Source: Streptomyces malaysiensis subsp. samsunensis (GTDB taxonomy: Bacteria; Actinomycetota; Actinomycetes; Streptomycetales; Streptomycetaceae). Taken from it: 64,000 nucleotides of DNA. Positions 42,405 to 54,111 of this stretch are shown in pieces (position 1 is the stretch's first letter; every line of letters starts with the position of its first letter). Under the pieces are notes generated by a model. The model was not told the origin of the DNA. It ran no database searches and was given only the letters and a program-made list of their open reading frames with translations. Made by a program: the position numbers and the translations under genes. The stretch covers positions 1 through 64,000 of the forward strand of contig NZ_JANIIC010000032.1 in the NCBI RefSeq assembly GCF_024519315.1, given 5' to 3'.

Positions 42405-43118
42405 GTGAGCCGGATTTCGGTCCGGGGATTCGCAGTGGCTTCGGCCACCGCGGTCACCACTGTGGGCGCCGTCGTCGGTGTCGCCGCGGGCGGACAGCAG
42501 CAGGGCTCGTCCGACCCGATCGAGGCGACCGCCGCCGACTCGACGCTCCTTGCGGACATACCTGCTGGACAGCAGGCCGTGGCGCAGACCGCATCCCTGA
42601 CGCAGCAGGCGGACGTTCAGTCCACCGCGGCCGACGCGGAGGCGCGCAAGTCCGCCGAGGAGTCAGCCCGCAAGCAGGCGGCCAAGGACGCGAAGGCCAA
42701 GAAGGCCGCCGCGGACAAGGCAGCCGCCGAGAAGCTGGCCAAGGAGCGGGAGGCGAAGAAGGAGAAGGAGATCGCGAGCCGTTCGGCCACGCGTGACTCC
42801 TCCAGCTTCCCCCAGCAGGCTTCGTACACCATCGCCGAGGTCCAGGCGATGGCGCGGCAGATCGTGCCGAGTGGCCAGTTCCAGTGCTTCAGCAACATCG
42901 TGGACCACGAGTCCACCTGGAACTACAAGGCCACCAACCCCTCGTCGGGGGCCTACGGTCTGGTGCAGGCGCTGCCGGCCGGCAAGATGGCCTCGGCGGG
43001 CGCCGACTGGCAGACCAACCCGGCCACACAGATCAAGTGGGGCCTGAACTACATGAACGAGCGCTACGGCAGCCCGTGCGATGCGTGGTCGTTCTGGCAG
43101 GCCAACGGCCACTACTGA
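42405..43118 (+). CDS. Secreted lytic transglycosylase (SLT-like)
   Basis: A 237-residue exported protein. Signal peptide (ASATAVTTVGAVVGVAAGG), then a long charged Ala/Lys/Glu-rich coiled-coil-like stretch (about 78-125). The C-terminal lysozyme-like domain has catalytic E169 in NIVDHESTWN and the SSGAYGLVQALP motif, with a cysteine pair (C161 and one near the end). It should cleave peptidoglycan during growth or sporulation. GTG start behind GGAAGGA. Regulation may occur in the long structured leader. Confidence 0.9.
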   Translation: MSRISVRGFAVASATAVTTVGAVVGVAAGGQQQGSSDPIEATAADSTLLADIPAGQQAVAQTASLTQQADVQSTAADAEARKSAEESARKQAAKDAKAKKAAADKAAAEKLAKEREAKKEKEIASRSATRDSSSFPQQASYTIAEVQAMARQIVPSGQFQCFSNIVDHESTWNYKATNPSSGAYGLVQALPAGKMASAGADWQTNPATQIKWGLNYMNERYGSPCDAWSFWQANGHY

Positions 43119-43163
43119 GCCGGTTCCGCCGGGCTCGCACCGGCGGCGGACCATGCTCGGCTT

Positions 43164-43197
43164 CACGAAACCCCCGGCTCAGGTCGGGGGTTTCGTG
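43164..43197 (+). terminator. Terminator of the transglycosylase gene
   Basis: A perfect 13-bp stem (CACGAAACCCCCG and complement) with an 8-base loop, followed by CTT. Confidence 0.9.
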
Positions 43198-43259
43198 CTT
43201 CCCCGGCAGGTAACGTCTCTTTGACGGCCGAGGGGGAAACTGGGGGTAGGAAACGAGAA

Positions 43260-44792
43260 ATGTCCAAATTGCCGCAGTGGGTCGGCAGGCTGGGAACCGG
43301 ACTTACCCGGCTCGCCCATCGGCTCGAATCCCAAGAGGCCGAGATGCGGGGGCGCGACGGCGACGGCGACACCGCCCCACGGACCCCACCGGGGCCCGAA
43401 CCATCAGAGGAACGTCCGCGGGGGATACATCCGTCCGGCGGGGCGCCCGGCCCCGGAGCGGGCCAGGACCACGGCGCGGGTCCCGCGCGGGGCGGCGCGG
43501 AGGGCGCTGAGGGCCCGGAGGGCGCCAAGGGCCACGAACGCGCGGAGAGTCCCGCGGGCGCCGCGGGGGAGGGCGAGGCAGCCCGGCCGGAGCCGTCCAG
43601 CGTGCCCGCCCCGCCCGCCTACGCCCCCGCCGTCTCCGCCCGACCCGATCCGGTGTCCGCCGTGCCCTGGGGCGTCCGTGTGGCCGCCGAGGCGGCCTGG
43701 CGGCTGCTGGTGCTCGGCGGCACGGTGTGGGTGCTCATGAGGGTCATCAGCTCCGTCGAGCTGGTGGTGCTGTCCTTCACCGTCGCGCTGCTCATCACCG
43801 CGCTGCTGGAGCCCACCGTGACCCGGCTGCGGCGGCGCGGTGTGCCCCGCGGGCTGGCCACCGCGATCACCTTCATCTCCGGCTTCGTCATCATGGGCCT
43901 GGTCGTGTGGTTCGTGGTCTGGCAGGTCATGGAGAACATCGACGAGGTCTCGGGCGAGGTCCAGGCCGGTATCGACGATCTGCGCCGCTGGCTGCTGCAC
44001 AGCCCGTTCCATGTGACCGAGAAGCAGATCAACCACATCGCCAAGAGTCTGCGCGACGCGGTCGGCGCCAACACCGAGCAGATCACCTCGGCGGGGCTGG
44101 AGGGCGTCACGGTCGTCGTCGAGATGCTGACCGGCATTCTGCTGACGATGTTCTCCACGCTCTTCCTGCTGTACGACGGCCCGAAGATCTGGAACTGGAC
44201 CCTCAAGCTGGTCCCCGCCCCGGCCCGTGAGGGCGTGGCGGGCGCGGGCCCGCGGGCCTGGGCCACGCTGACCGCCTATGTGCGCGGCACGGTGATCGTG
44301 GCGCTGATCGACGCGATCTTCATCGGTGTGGGCCTGTTCTTCCTCGATGTCCCGATGGCCGTGCCACTCGCCGTCTTCATCTTCCTCTTCGCCTTCATCC
44401 CGCTGGTGGGTGCGGTGGTCTCCGGTGCGCTCGCGGTGGTCGTGGCGCTGGTCACCCAGGGCGTGTTCACAGGGGCGATGGTGCTGATCGTGGTGCTGGC
44501 CGTACAGCAGATCGAGGGCCATGTGCTCCAGCCCTTCATCCTCGGCCGGGCGGTGCGGGTCCATCCGCTGGCCGTGGTGCTCTCGGTCGCGGCCGGTTCG
44601 CTGATCGGCGGCATCGGGGGCGCGGTGGTGGCCGTTCCGCTGGTGGCGGTCGCCAATACGGTGGTCGTCTATCTGCGCTCCTACAGCCAGGAGAACGCCC
44701 TGCGCGCACTCCCGGGCCCGCACGGCGCGACCGCCTCCGACACGGCGCCCGCCTTGCCCCCGGGCGTGCCGCCAGGGGAGGGCGGTGGATGA
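43260..44792 (+). CDS. AI-2E family membrane transporter
   Basis: A 510-residue protein. A disordered Gly/Glu/Pro-rich N-terminal region (about 20-130) is followed by eight or so helices of the AI-2E family (VELVVLSFTVALLITALLEP, FIPLVGAVVSGALAVVVALV, GGAVVAVPLVAVANTVVVYL). The family includes exporters and ion antiporters; the name does not prove autoinducer transport. ATG 43260 (MSKLPQW) is preferred to an upstream in-frame start at 43221 because AGGA lies nearby and the upstream start sits beside the previous terminator. Confidence 0.88.
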   Translation: MSKLPQWVGRLGTGLTRLAHRLESQEAEMRGRDGDGDTAPRTPPGPEPSEERPRGIHPSGGAPGPGAGQDHGAGPARGGAEGAEGPEGAKGHERAESPAGAAGEGEAARPEPSSVPAPPAYAPAVSARPDPVSAVPWGVRVAAEAAWRLLVLGGTVWVLMRVISSVELVVLSFTVALLITALLEPTVTRLRRRGVPRGLATAITFISGFVIMGLVVWFVVWQVMENIDEVSGEVQAGIDDLRRWLLHSPFHVTEKQINHIAKSLRDAVGANTEQITSAGLEGVTVVVEMLTGILLTMFSTLFLLYDGPKIWNWTLKLVPAPAREGVAGAGPRAWATLTAYVRGTVIVALIDAIFIGVGLFFLDVPMAVPLAVFIFLFAFIPLVGAVVSGALAVVVALVTQGVFTGAMVLIVVLAVQQIEGHVLQPFILGRAVRVHPLAVVLSVAAGSLIGGIGGAVVAVPLVAVANTVVVYLRSYSQENALRALPGPHGATASDTAPALPPGVPPGEGGG

Positions 44793-44810
44793 GGCGACGG
44801 GACATCGAAT

Positions 44811-44847
44811 ACACAGGGTCGGTCACTGATGGTGGCCGACCCTGTGT
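44811..44847. terminator. Terminator after the AI-2E gene
   Basis: A 12-bp perfect stem (ACACAGGGTCGG and complement) 18 bases beyond the stop. The gap from here to 45203 has lower GC (near 44930-44990) and no convincing gene; it probably contains the defence-island promoter. Confidence 0.8.
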
Positions 44848-45203
44848 GCGTCCGGGGCGGTGAGCATGTGGATGGAGCGATGCGTTCATGCGGAGCCATG
44901 AAAAGGGCCTTCACGATTAGCCTTTGATGAAGTGCGATCTCTGAGAACCCGGCTTCTCACCAAGAAACTTGCTGCTATTCTTTGCGTGCCCTAAAGTCAT
45001 GGACGGGCGAGATCGGGCCCCTCATGAAGCAGGGAGCTCAACGCCTTCAGGCGCCATCTCGGCTCAGAAGTGACGTGTCACCGTGGACACGGAGTGTTGC
45101 TATGTCCTGGCATAGCTACGCCCCGGGCCGCATGCAAGCAGAGGCAGACACCGGGGCTCACGTAGGCAGAGTACCACTTCCCCGGTCATCGGGGAGGGGC
45201 GCG

Positions 45204-45881
45204 GTGGACGGGGTAACGCTCAAACTTGTTCGTGAGGCGATTTCAGCCGAGCGGTTCGATCGCTACCAGCAGGGACTGCCGGGACCGGAAGCCGAAGCAC
45301 GTGCGTTGCGGCGCTACGTATGGAACATCGAGGTTTCCGCAGCGTTATTCGGGCCGCTTCACATCCTCGAGGTCATCATGCGCAACGCGATGCACCAGCG
45401 GCTCCAGGTGCTTTTCGGACGTGTGGACTGGTGGAGCGACCCTGCGGTGAATCTGCACCATCCGGCCCGGAGGATGGCAGTCAGCGCCATCGAACAGGTG
45501 GTGAAGGACAAGCCCCGGCATGCGCCCGCGGATGTGGTTCCGGCGCTGACGTTCGGCTTCTGGGTGAGTCTCCTGGGGCGGGGCAACGACTACGAGACGC
45601 GTTTGTGGCGCCCGGCGCTGCACCGTGCCTTCCCGGGTTTCCGGGGCAAGCGGACCGCGCTCCACAGCGAGTTGCAGTATCTGCGCAAGCTCCGGAACCG
45701 GATCATGCACCATGAGCCCATTCATCACCGCCACTTGGCCGCCGACCACGCCACGCTCCTGCGCGCGATCGGCTACGTGTCCGCCGAGACCGCTGACTGC
45801 GTGCGACGGTTCGACCGCGTCCCCCAGGTACTGGCGAAGAAGGGCGCGGTGGAGCGGGGAGAGATTCCGCCTTCGTTCTGA
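45204..45881 (+). CDS. Abi-family abortive infection protein (HEPN-like)
   Basis: A 225-residue protein matching Abi-like phage-exclusion proteins: ISAERFDRYQQG, YVWNIEVSAALFGPLHILEV, IMRNAMHQRL and the HEPN-type R-x4-H in LRNRIMHHEP (R164, H169), the usual metal-free RNase site. The GTG at 45204 follows GGGGAGGGG; the longer frame from 44982 lacks a ribosome site and family sequence. Codon 48 is TTA (45345-45347). It lies 56 bases upstream of the methylase/type I restriction genes, suggesting a second-line suicide defence. Confidence 0.82.
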   Translation: MDGVTLKLVREAISAERFDRYQQGLPGPEAEARALRRYVWNIEVSAALFGPLHILEVIMRNAMHQRLQVLFGRVDWWSDPAVNLHHPARRMAVSAIEQVVKDKPRHAPADVVPALTFGFWVSLLGRGNDYETRLWRPALHRAFPGFRGKRTALHSELQYLRKLRNRIMHHEPIHHRHLAADHATLLRAIGYVSAETADCVRRFDRVPQVLAKKGAVERGEIPPSF

Positions 45882-45937
45882 GCGATGGAGCGGGCCGCGG
45901 CCCGTCTGCGGGGAATCAGCTGAGGAAGGAGGGGTTG

Positions 45938-47989
45938 ATGGAGCGGGAACTGGTGTCGTTGAGCGACATCAAGGAATTGGCCGAGGTCGGGCGGCCCACC
46001 GTCACCAACTGGCGGCGTCGGCATTCCGCCCACGCCTCAGCTTCCGCCGGCGGCGGGCGCACCGCCTTCCCCGAACCCGTCGGCGGTACGGATGCCAAGC
46101 CGCTCTTCGACGCCGAGGAAGTCGCCAGCTGGCTGGACCGTCGTCCCGCCCCGAATGAGCCTGGGAGGCCGGGCCACCGTACGTACGGAGATCGGTTCCG
46201 CCACGGACTGAGGCTGCGCGGGCTGGTCACGCTGAGGTACGAGGTCGGCTCGGGGGAATCGCTGATCACCTCCGCGCTTGCGCTGGCCGCCGGCCACGAA
46301 GCGGACGGAGACGGCGTTGCGGTGGACCTCCCGGATGCTCCGCTTGCGGACGGGGTGGGAGTCGACTCCCGGGTGCGGAAAGTGATGAAGGAGCTCATCG
46401 CGGTCGAGGGTCCGGCGCGGGCCGCCGACCGGGTGCTGAAACTGGCGGATCAGCTGGATTCCGACCTGTCCATGACCGCCACCCCCGAGCCGGTGGCCCG
46501 GCTGACCGAGTCCTTGGTGGGAAGCGTCGCCGGGCTACGGGTGATCGACCTGTCCGCCGATACGGGAAGCATGTTGCTCGCTCTTCCGGGACTGCACCGG
46601 GCCCGCGCCATCACAGCGGTGGAAGCCGACCCATTGCGTCGGACGCTGCTCCGATACCGTTTGCTGGCTCACGGCGTTGCCCAAGGGCAGGTATCCGAGG
46701 AGCTTGAGGAAAGCGGCTCTCCCGTAGCCGATGTCGTTGTGGCGGACCCCCCGTACGCTCCGGTGGAACGGGAGAAGGACGCCGTAGGGCCTCTGCACTG
46801 GGCGGAACACGCCGTGCGGCTGCTGGCGGCCGAGGGCCGGGCATACGTCCTCGTACCGACGTGGACCCTGACCCGGCCGCGTGGCCAGAACCACGGGCCC
46901 ACGGTAGAAGCCCGGGACCGGCTGCTGAGCCGGGGCCACATCGAGACGATCGTGCAACTCCCGCGCCGTGTGCATCCCTTCCTCACCGGCGCCGAGTTCG
47001 CGCTGCTGGTGCTTCGCCCCGCGCGGGAGCCCGAACCGGTGCTGCTCGTCGACGCCGACCGCATCGCTCAGCGGCCCGGCGTGGGGTGGATCGACGAGGT
47101 GACGGTGGCGGTCGACGGAGGGGCCGCGCCCGGCCCCGAGGCATGGCACCGCGTCCCGGTCCGGCCTTCCCGCCCCGGCACCGAGCGGCTGCTCGACGGC
47201 CGCTCGGTGCTGCCCGCTCACCGGCTCGCCGAACCGGAGCCGGGAACGGACCACGTGCGGCGGGTCCTGGACGCCCGGCGCTCGGCGGCGGCGGCCCTGC
47301 CACGGTTGCGCGACTGGCTCGGAGAGGTGGACGTTTCCGAACGCGAGATCCGGGGTCGTCACCGCAAACTGGCGGAACACTTGCGCGCAGGCCAGCTCCG
47401 GCTCCTCTCCGGCCACCGCATCAAGGACACCGACATCGCGGACACGGGCCTGGTCGTCATCGGCCGGGAGGAGATGCTGGGAGAACTGCCGGTGGGGCGG
47501 CGGCGGATCGCCTTGGAGAGCCTGGCCCGGTACTCGAAGGCCGCGACCACCGAAGCCGGGGACGTCCTCTTGCTCACCGAACACGGTGTCCGCAGTCGGG
47601 TGGACGAGACCGGGGGCTGTGTTCTGCTCGCCCCGGTGCAGGGCCTGCGGATCGCGGCCCTCCGCGCACACCGCCGGCGCGAGGCCGAGGGCGAGCCGGT
47701 GGACCCCGCCGACCTGTGGATGCGTCCCCAGACCCTGGCTCAGCTCCTTCAGGCCCCCCGTAACCAGCGACGCAGCAGCGGTTCGCTGGTGCGACGGGTG
47801 AGCGTACGGGACATGGACCTGCCACAGGTGTCCGGGGCTGAGGTGGCCGAAGCGGAGGCCATTTTGAGCGAGACTGAACGTCTGCGGGCCGAGGTTCGCC
47901 GCCAGTTGGGAGCGTTGGACGAATTGTCCGCCCGGCTCGCGGCGGGCCTCGCGGACGGGGCGGTGGCGGTGCGCCGCCGCGCCACCTGA
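45938..47989 (+). CDS. N6-adenine DNA methylase-like protein beside the type I system
   Basis: A 683-residue protein. An N-terminal helix-turn-helix-like part (LSDIKELAEVGRPTVTNWRR) precedes a methylase fold with motif IV DPPY (270-273, VADPPYAPVE). Motif I is weak (VIDLSADTG from residue 202, where DPACGSG-like sequence is usual). A long C-terminal region (about 430-680) with recognition-type features and a terminal coiled coil (AEAEAILSETERLRAEVRRQ) follows. AGGAAGGAGG precedes ATG 45938. It may be a stand-alone modifier, a methylation-dependent sensor, or an ancestral extra M/S fusion. Same direction as hsdMSR, 68 bases upstream. Confidence 0.72.
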   Translation: MERELVSLSDIKELAEVGRPTVTNWRRRHSAHASASAGGGRTAFPEPVGGTDAKPLFDAEEVASWLDRRPAPNEPGRPGHRTYGDRFRHGLRLRGLVTLRYEVGSGESLITSALALAAGHEADGDGVAVDLPDAPLADGVGVDSRVRKVMKELIAVEGPARAADRVLKLADQLDSDLSMTATPEPVARLTESLVGSVAGLRVIDLSADTGSMLLALPGLHRARAITAVEADPLRRTLLRYRLLAHGVAQGQVSEELEESGSPVADVVVADPPYAPVEREKDAVGPLHWAEHAVRLLAAEGRAYVLVPTWTLTRPRGQNHGPTVEARDRLLSRGHIETIVQLPRRVHPFLTGAEFALLVLRPAREPEPVLLVDADRIAQRPGVGWIDEVTVAVDGGAAPGPEAWHRVPVRPSRPGTERLLDGRSVLPAHRLAEPEPGTDHVRRVLDARRSAAAALPRLRDWLGEVDVSEREIRGRHRKLAEHLRAGQLRLLSGHRIKDTDIADTGLVVIGREEMLGELPVGRRRIALESLARYSKAATTEAGDVLLLTEHGVRSRVDETGGCVLLAPVQGLRIAALRAHRRREAEGEPVDPADLWMRPQTLAQLLQAPRNQRRSSGSLVRRVSVRDMDLPQVSGAEVAEAEAILSETERLRAEVRRQLGALDELSARLAAGLADGAVAVRRRAT

Positions 47990-48057
47990 ACCATCACCGG
48001 GGCCACCCGAGCCCTCATCCGGAACACGGAACGCCAACAGGAGAGAAGGAAACCCCC

Positions 48058-49670
<1,613 letters not shown>

Positions 49671-49671
<1 letters not shown>

Positions 49672-50798
49672 TGGAAACTTGGACACACTGCACCCTTGCT
49701 GATCTGTGTTCGTCTATCACAGTCGGCCACGTGGGATCCATGACAGCCGAATACAAGAGCAGTGGCGTACTTTTCTTGCGTTCGAAGAATGTGCGGCCGG
49801 GGTACCTTGACCTCTCCGATGTGGCATATATTGGAGCGGAATTTCATACCCGCTTGAGGAAGTCGCAATTGCGCCCCAATGATATCGTAATTGTCCGCAC
49901 TGGGGCACCGGGTGCGGCCGCCCTAATCCCGGAAGGGATGGGTGATGTGAACTGCTCAGACGTCATCATCGCTCGTCCAGGGCGGCATGTGAACCCTAAG
50001 TTCTTGTGCTACTCCATCAACGCTACGGCGGGCTCTTTTGTGGCAGCGCACACTGTTGGCGCCGTCCAGCAGCACTTCAATATTGGATCGGCGAAGGGCT
50101 TGAGGCTGTACGTCCCCCCGTTGGCGGAACAGTGTGCCATTGCTGAGATGCTCGGGGCTCTGGACGACAAGGCCGCAGCCAATGATCAAATTGAAGGGAC
50201 GGGGATCTCGCTGGGAAGGGCGTTGCTTGGCAAAGAGTTGCAAGGCGCGACATCTGAGGTCCCGCTCGGAGAGGTTGCTGATCTCGTCTATGGGAAAGCT
50301 CTGCCTGCGTCCCAGAGGCGGCAAGGTGTCACGCCAGTGTTCGGGTGTACTGGGCAAGTTGGCTGGCATGACGTGCCGTTGACAGCCATGGGATGCCCCG
50401 TGGTCGGGCGAAAGGGCGCCAACGCGGGGCATGTTTCCTGGATGTCGAAGCCCGGGTGGGTGATCGATACCGCTTTCTATGCTAAGCCGGTGAATTCAGC
50501 AATCACGAATGAAGCGCTGTACTTCCTTCTTGAGTCTGCATCCATTGATGCGTTGACTGCGGATTCTGCTGTTCCTGGAGTGAATCGTAACGTGGCTCTC
50601 AGGCATCGCATCCTCGTTCCTGAGCTTGACGCTTTGCGGCGGTTCGGGGAGTGGGCTAGGGAACTGCTAACGGCATCCGTGCAGGCAGAGACGGAATCAC
50701 GAACCCTCGCCGAACTCCGAGACACCCTGCTCCCCAAATTGATCTCCGGACAGATCCGCATTAAGGACGCCGAACGCGCCGTAGAGGAGGTCGTATGA
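49671..50798 (+). CDS. hsdS: Type I restriction-modification specificity subunit HsdS
   Basis: A 375-residue DNA-recognition subunit with two target recognition domains (about 1-150 and 195-330), each followed by a helical conserved region (QCAIAEMLGALDDKAAANDQ and RTLAELRDTLLPKLISGQIR). The reading frame is visibly lower in GC than hsdM and hsdR, with many A/T-ending codons (for example around 49820-49900), which is typical for frequently exchanged specificity genes. The start shares a base with the hsdM stop; the end overlaps hsdR (ATGA). Confidence 0.92.
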
Positions 50799-53700
50799 CC
50801 GACGGCATTTCCGAGGAACCTGGCTCCGAGGAACCGCCTATAAGAGACCTGTCCGAGGCCGATTGGGAGCTTTACGCCCTTGACCTCCTCGCCGAGCGCG
50901 GCTGGCCGCACATCCCCGGCCGCGAACTCGGCCCCTCGGGCGGCGTGCGCAAGAGCTGGCGGGACCTCGTCCTCTATCCGCGTCTGCGTCAGGCCATCGT
51001 CAGCCGTTATCCCCAGCTCCCGGCCCCCGCAGTCGAGGACGCCATCAAAGATCTCCTCGACCAGTCCACCGCCAATGAACTCCGCGAGAACCACCGCTTC
51101 CACCAGAAACTCACCACCATCGGTGCCAAGGTCAGCTACACCGACCCCCTCACCGACGAAGAGCACCATGTCACGGTCCGCCCCGTCGACTTCTCCAACC
51201 CCCACGGCAACGACCTGCTCGCCGCCAGTCAGGTCCGCGTCGTCAGCGACAAAGGCCGCACGTTCGTCTTCGACATCGTCCTCTATATCAACGGCCTGCC
51301 CCTCGCCCTCATCGAGCTCAAAAAAGCCTCCAGCACGGACAGCTCCCGTACCGCTTACGACCAGATCCAGAACTACCGCCGCGAGCTGAAGACCACCGCC
51401 TTTGCGACCATCCTCGCCACCGTCGCCACCGATGGCATAACGGCCCGCATCGGCACCCCCTTCACGCCCTGGCAGCACATGGCCCCCTGGCACGCCACCG
51501 AAGACGGTGTCCTGCTCCGCAAGGAGGAGCGCGAGGACGGCCGGGCGTTGGAGCGGATGGTCGACGGGCCGCTGGAGCCGGACCGGTTCCTCGATCTGCT
51601 TGCCAACTTCCTCTCCTACTCCGCCGAGAACACCGGCGCCGTGGACACGGTCAAGATGGCCAAGGCGCATCAGTACATCGCGGTCAACAAAGCAGTGCAG
51701 GCCACCGAATCCGCCGTCGCCACCGACGGCCGTGCGGGTGTTGTCTGGCATACCCAAGGCGCCGGCAAGAGCGAAGAAATGCTCTTCTACACGGCCAAGA
51801 TCTCGGGCTCCCGTACACCCGAGCTGGCCAATCCCACCGTCGTGCTGCTCACCGACCGCATCGATCTCGATGGCCAGCTCTTCAAGACGTTCGCCAAGAG
51901 CCGCAGTTTGCACCAGGCGGTCGGAGAGCCGGTGAAGGCCGAGGACGCGACCCGACTGCGCGAGCTGCTGACGACGCGCGCCGGCGGGGTGGTGTTCACG
52001 ACACTCCAGAAGTTCCGGCTCAGTAAAGAAGAGCGTGAGGCGAAGGTTCGGCATCCGGAGCTTTCCCCGCGACGCGACGTCATTGTCATCGTCGACGAGG
52101 CCCACCGCAGCCACTACGACTTCTATGACGGCTTTGCGCGCCATCTGCGCGATGCGCTCCCGCACGCTACCTTCATCGCCTTCACCGGCACCCCGATCGA
52201 CAACACGACCGGCAACACGCGCGCCGTCTTCGGCGACGACATCCACACCTACGACCTCACTCAGGCCGTGGACGACGGCGCGACCGTGCCCGTCTTCTAC
52301 GAGCCGCACCTCACCAAGGTCAAGATTCCCGACGATGCTGACCTCGATGAGTTGAACGCCCAGGCCGAGGGCCTGGTGGAAGGGTTCTCGGAGGAGGAGA
52401 AGCGCAAGGCGCAGCGAAAGTTCGCCTCCTACGAGAGCCTGATCGGCGCGCCGGAGCGGGTGGAGGAACTGGCGGACGGCGTCTTGACGCACTGGGACGC
52501 CCGCAGCGCCGAGATGAAGAAGCTCACCGGCAAGACCGGCAAGGGCATGGTGGTGTGTGCCTCCCGGGCCATCGCCGCCCGGCTCTTCGAGGCGCTGGCC
52601 CGCCGTCGTGCCGACTGGATCGGCGAGCGCGACAAGAAGACCGGCCTGCTCCGCGATGACACCGGCCGCATCAAGGTCGTCTTCACGGGAAACCCGTCCA
52701 GGGACGATGACGAGGTCGTCGACTACGTCCGTACCCCGACGCAGCTCAAGGAGATTCAGAAGCGCGTACTGAAGGAGGACGATGAGCTTGAGCTGATCAT
52801 CGTCCAGTCCCTGTGGTTGACCGGATTCGACGCCCCGCCCCTCCATACCCTCTACCTCGACCGCCGGATGCGCGGTGCGGCACTCATGCAGGCCATCGCC
52901 CGGGTGAACCGCACCTGGGGTGAGAAGCCGTCCGGGCTCGTGGTGGATTTCCAGGGCGTGGCCCGATACATCGAGCAGGCTCTGGCCGAGTACTCCGACC
53001 GGGACCGCGAGAAGGGCACCATCGGCGCGCACATCTCCGAGGCGGCCGACGCGGTGCGCGAGCAGCATCAGCGGCTGACGGAGATCCTGCACGGTTGCGC
53101 ATGGCGGGAAGTGCTGGCTTCCGGTGAGCGGCAGGCGTACCGAGAGGCGATTCTGGAGGTCCTGGACTTCTTCCAGATCGCCGAACCTCATCTGTCACCG
53201 GGCCAGCCCACCCGCAGACAGCGGTTCATGCACTACTCCCGGCTCCTGGCACAAGCCTTCACCCTTTGCCCCACGGCACCCGAGATCCAGGACCTGTTGC
53301 CCGACATCCAGTTCTTCGAGGCCGTCCGTACGCACCGCGAGAAGCTCACCGCTCAGGCGAACGAGGAACAGGGGCTGGCCACGGCTGCCGATGTGCGGCT
53401 GCTGATCGAACAGCTCAACGCCCAGGCAGTGGCGGTCGACGGCATCGTCGACATCTACGATGCCGCAGGGATCGTGAAGCCCGACCTCTCGCACCTGGAC
53501 GAGGACTTCATCGACGAACTGAAGTCGAGTCGCCACCCCCACCTCGCCATCGAGGCGCTGCGTCAGGCGATGACCAAGCAGATCCGCGAAACGCAAGCAG
53601 GCAACATCACTCGGGAGAAACTGTTCACCGACAAGATGAAGGCGGTAATGAACCGCTACATCAATGGTCTGCTGACCACCGCCCAGGTCATCGACCTTCT

Positions 53701-54037
53701 GGTGAGCGTGGCGCGGGAAAGTGCCGCCGACCACGAGCGTGCGCGGGAACTGGGGCTGACCAAAGACGAGCTGGATTTCTACGACGCGGTGGCGGCCAAC
53801 CCGTCTGCGGTTGAAGAGCTCGGCAAGGGCATCCTCGCCCAGATCGCGAAGGCCCTGGTCGAACAGGTCCGCAACGACGTCACCATCGACTGGAAGGTGC
53901 GCGAGCAGGCCCGTGACCGCATCCGGGCGAAGGTGAAGCGTCTGCTGCGGCGCTTCGGCTATCCGCCGGACCGGCAGCCCGAAGCCATTGAGCGGGTGCT
54001 GAAGCAGACGGAGGTCAAGGCCGAGGAATGGGCCTGA
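50795..54037 (+). CDS. hsdR: Type I restriction enzyme subunit HsdR
   Basis: A 1080-residue motor and nuclease. A PD-(D/E)xK nuclease near residues 155-180 (FDIVLYINGLPLALIELKK) is followed by helicase domains with Walker A TQGAGKS (about 320), VDEAHRSHYD (about 433), AFTGTPID and LWLTGFDAPPLHTLYLDRRM; a helical C-terminal domain binds HsdM. Cuts unmodified foreign DNA after translocation. Coupled to hsdS by a 4-base overlap; complete and without obvious defects. Confidence 0.95.
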   Translation: MTDGISEEPGSEEPPIRDLSEADWELYALDLLAERGWPHIPGRELGPSGGVRKSWRDLVLYPRLRQAIVSRYPQLPAPAVEDAIKDLLDQSTANELRENHRFHQKLTTIGAKVSYTDPLTDEEHHVTVRPVDFSNPHGNDLLAASQVRVVSDKGRTFVFDIVLYINGLPLALIELKKASSTDSSRTAYDQIQNYRRELKTTAFATILATVATDGITARIGTPFTPWQHMAPWHATEDGVLLRKEEREDGRALERMVDGPLEPDRFLDLLANFLSYSAENTGAVDTVKMAKAHQYIAVNKAVQATESAVATDGRAGVVWHTQGAGKSEEMLFYTAKISGSRTPELANPTVVLLTDRIDLDGQLFKTFAKSRSLHQAVGEPVKAEDATRLRELLTTRAGGVVFTTLQKFRLSKEEREAKVRHPELSPRRDVIVIVDEAHRSHYDFYDGFARHLRDALPHATFIAFTGTPIDNTTGNTRAVFGDDIHTYDLTQAVDDGATVPVFYEPHLTKVKIPDDADLDELNAQAEGLVEGFSEEEKRKAQRKFASYESLIGAPERVEELADGVLTHWDARSAEMKKLTGKTGKGMVVCASRAIAARLFEALARRRADWIGERDKKTGLLRDDTGRIKVVFTGNPSRDDDEVVDYVRTPTQLKEIQKRVLKEDDELELIIVQSLWLTGFDAPPLHTLYLDRRMRGAALMQAIARVNRTWGEKPSGLVVDFQGVARYIEQALAEYSDRDREKGTIGAHISEAADAVREQHQRLTEILHGCAWREVLASGERQAYREAILEVLDFFQIAEPHLSPGQPTRRQRFMHYSRLLAQAFTLCPTAPEIQDLLPDIQFFEAVRTHREKLTAQANEEQGLATAADVRLLIEQLNAQAVAVDGIVDIYDAAGIVKPDLSHLDEDFIDELKSSRHPHLAIEALRQAMTKQIRETQAGNITREKLFTDKMKAVMNRYINGLLTTAQVIDLLVSVARESAADHERARELGLTKDELDFYDAVAANPSAVEELGKGILAQIAKALVEQVRNDVTIDWKVREQARDRIRAKVKRLLRRFGYPPDRQPEAIERVLKQTEVKAEEWA

Positions 54038-54049
54038 GCCGCTGAATAT

Positions 54050-54107
54050 GGTGGGTTTGAGCGGGGGACGGTCCGTTGGGCGGGCGTCGTCCCGGCCCAA
54101 ACCCACC
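54050..54107. terminator. Terminator between hsdR and the convergent small gene
   Basis: A 10-bp outer stem (GGTGGGTTTG and complement) encloses a second GACG/CGTC hairpin; it sits between two convergent stops. Confidence 0.75.
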
Positions 54108-54111
54108 GCTT

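Noticed and set aside
44982..45203. N-terminal extension of the Abi protein
   Set aside because: No ribosome site at 44982, sequence not family-like, and a strong GGGGAGGGG site precedes GTG 45204.
50477..53191. 904-residue minus-strand frame opposite hsdR and other long antisense frames (for example 5478-6944, 7844-9313, 9476-12136)
   Set aside because: They are shadows of well-supported genes, with low-complexity Arg/His/Gly-rich products and no motifs.
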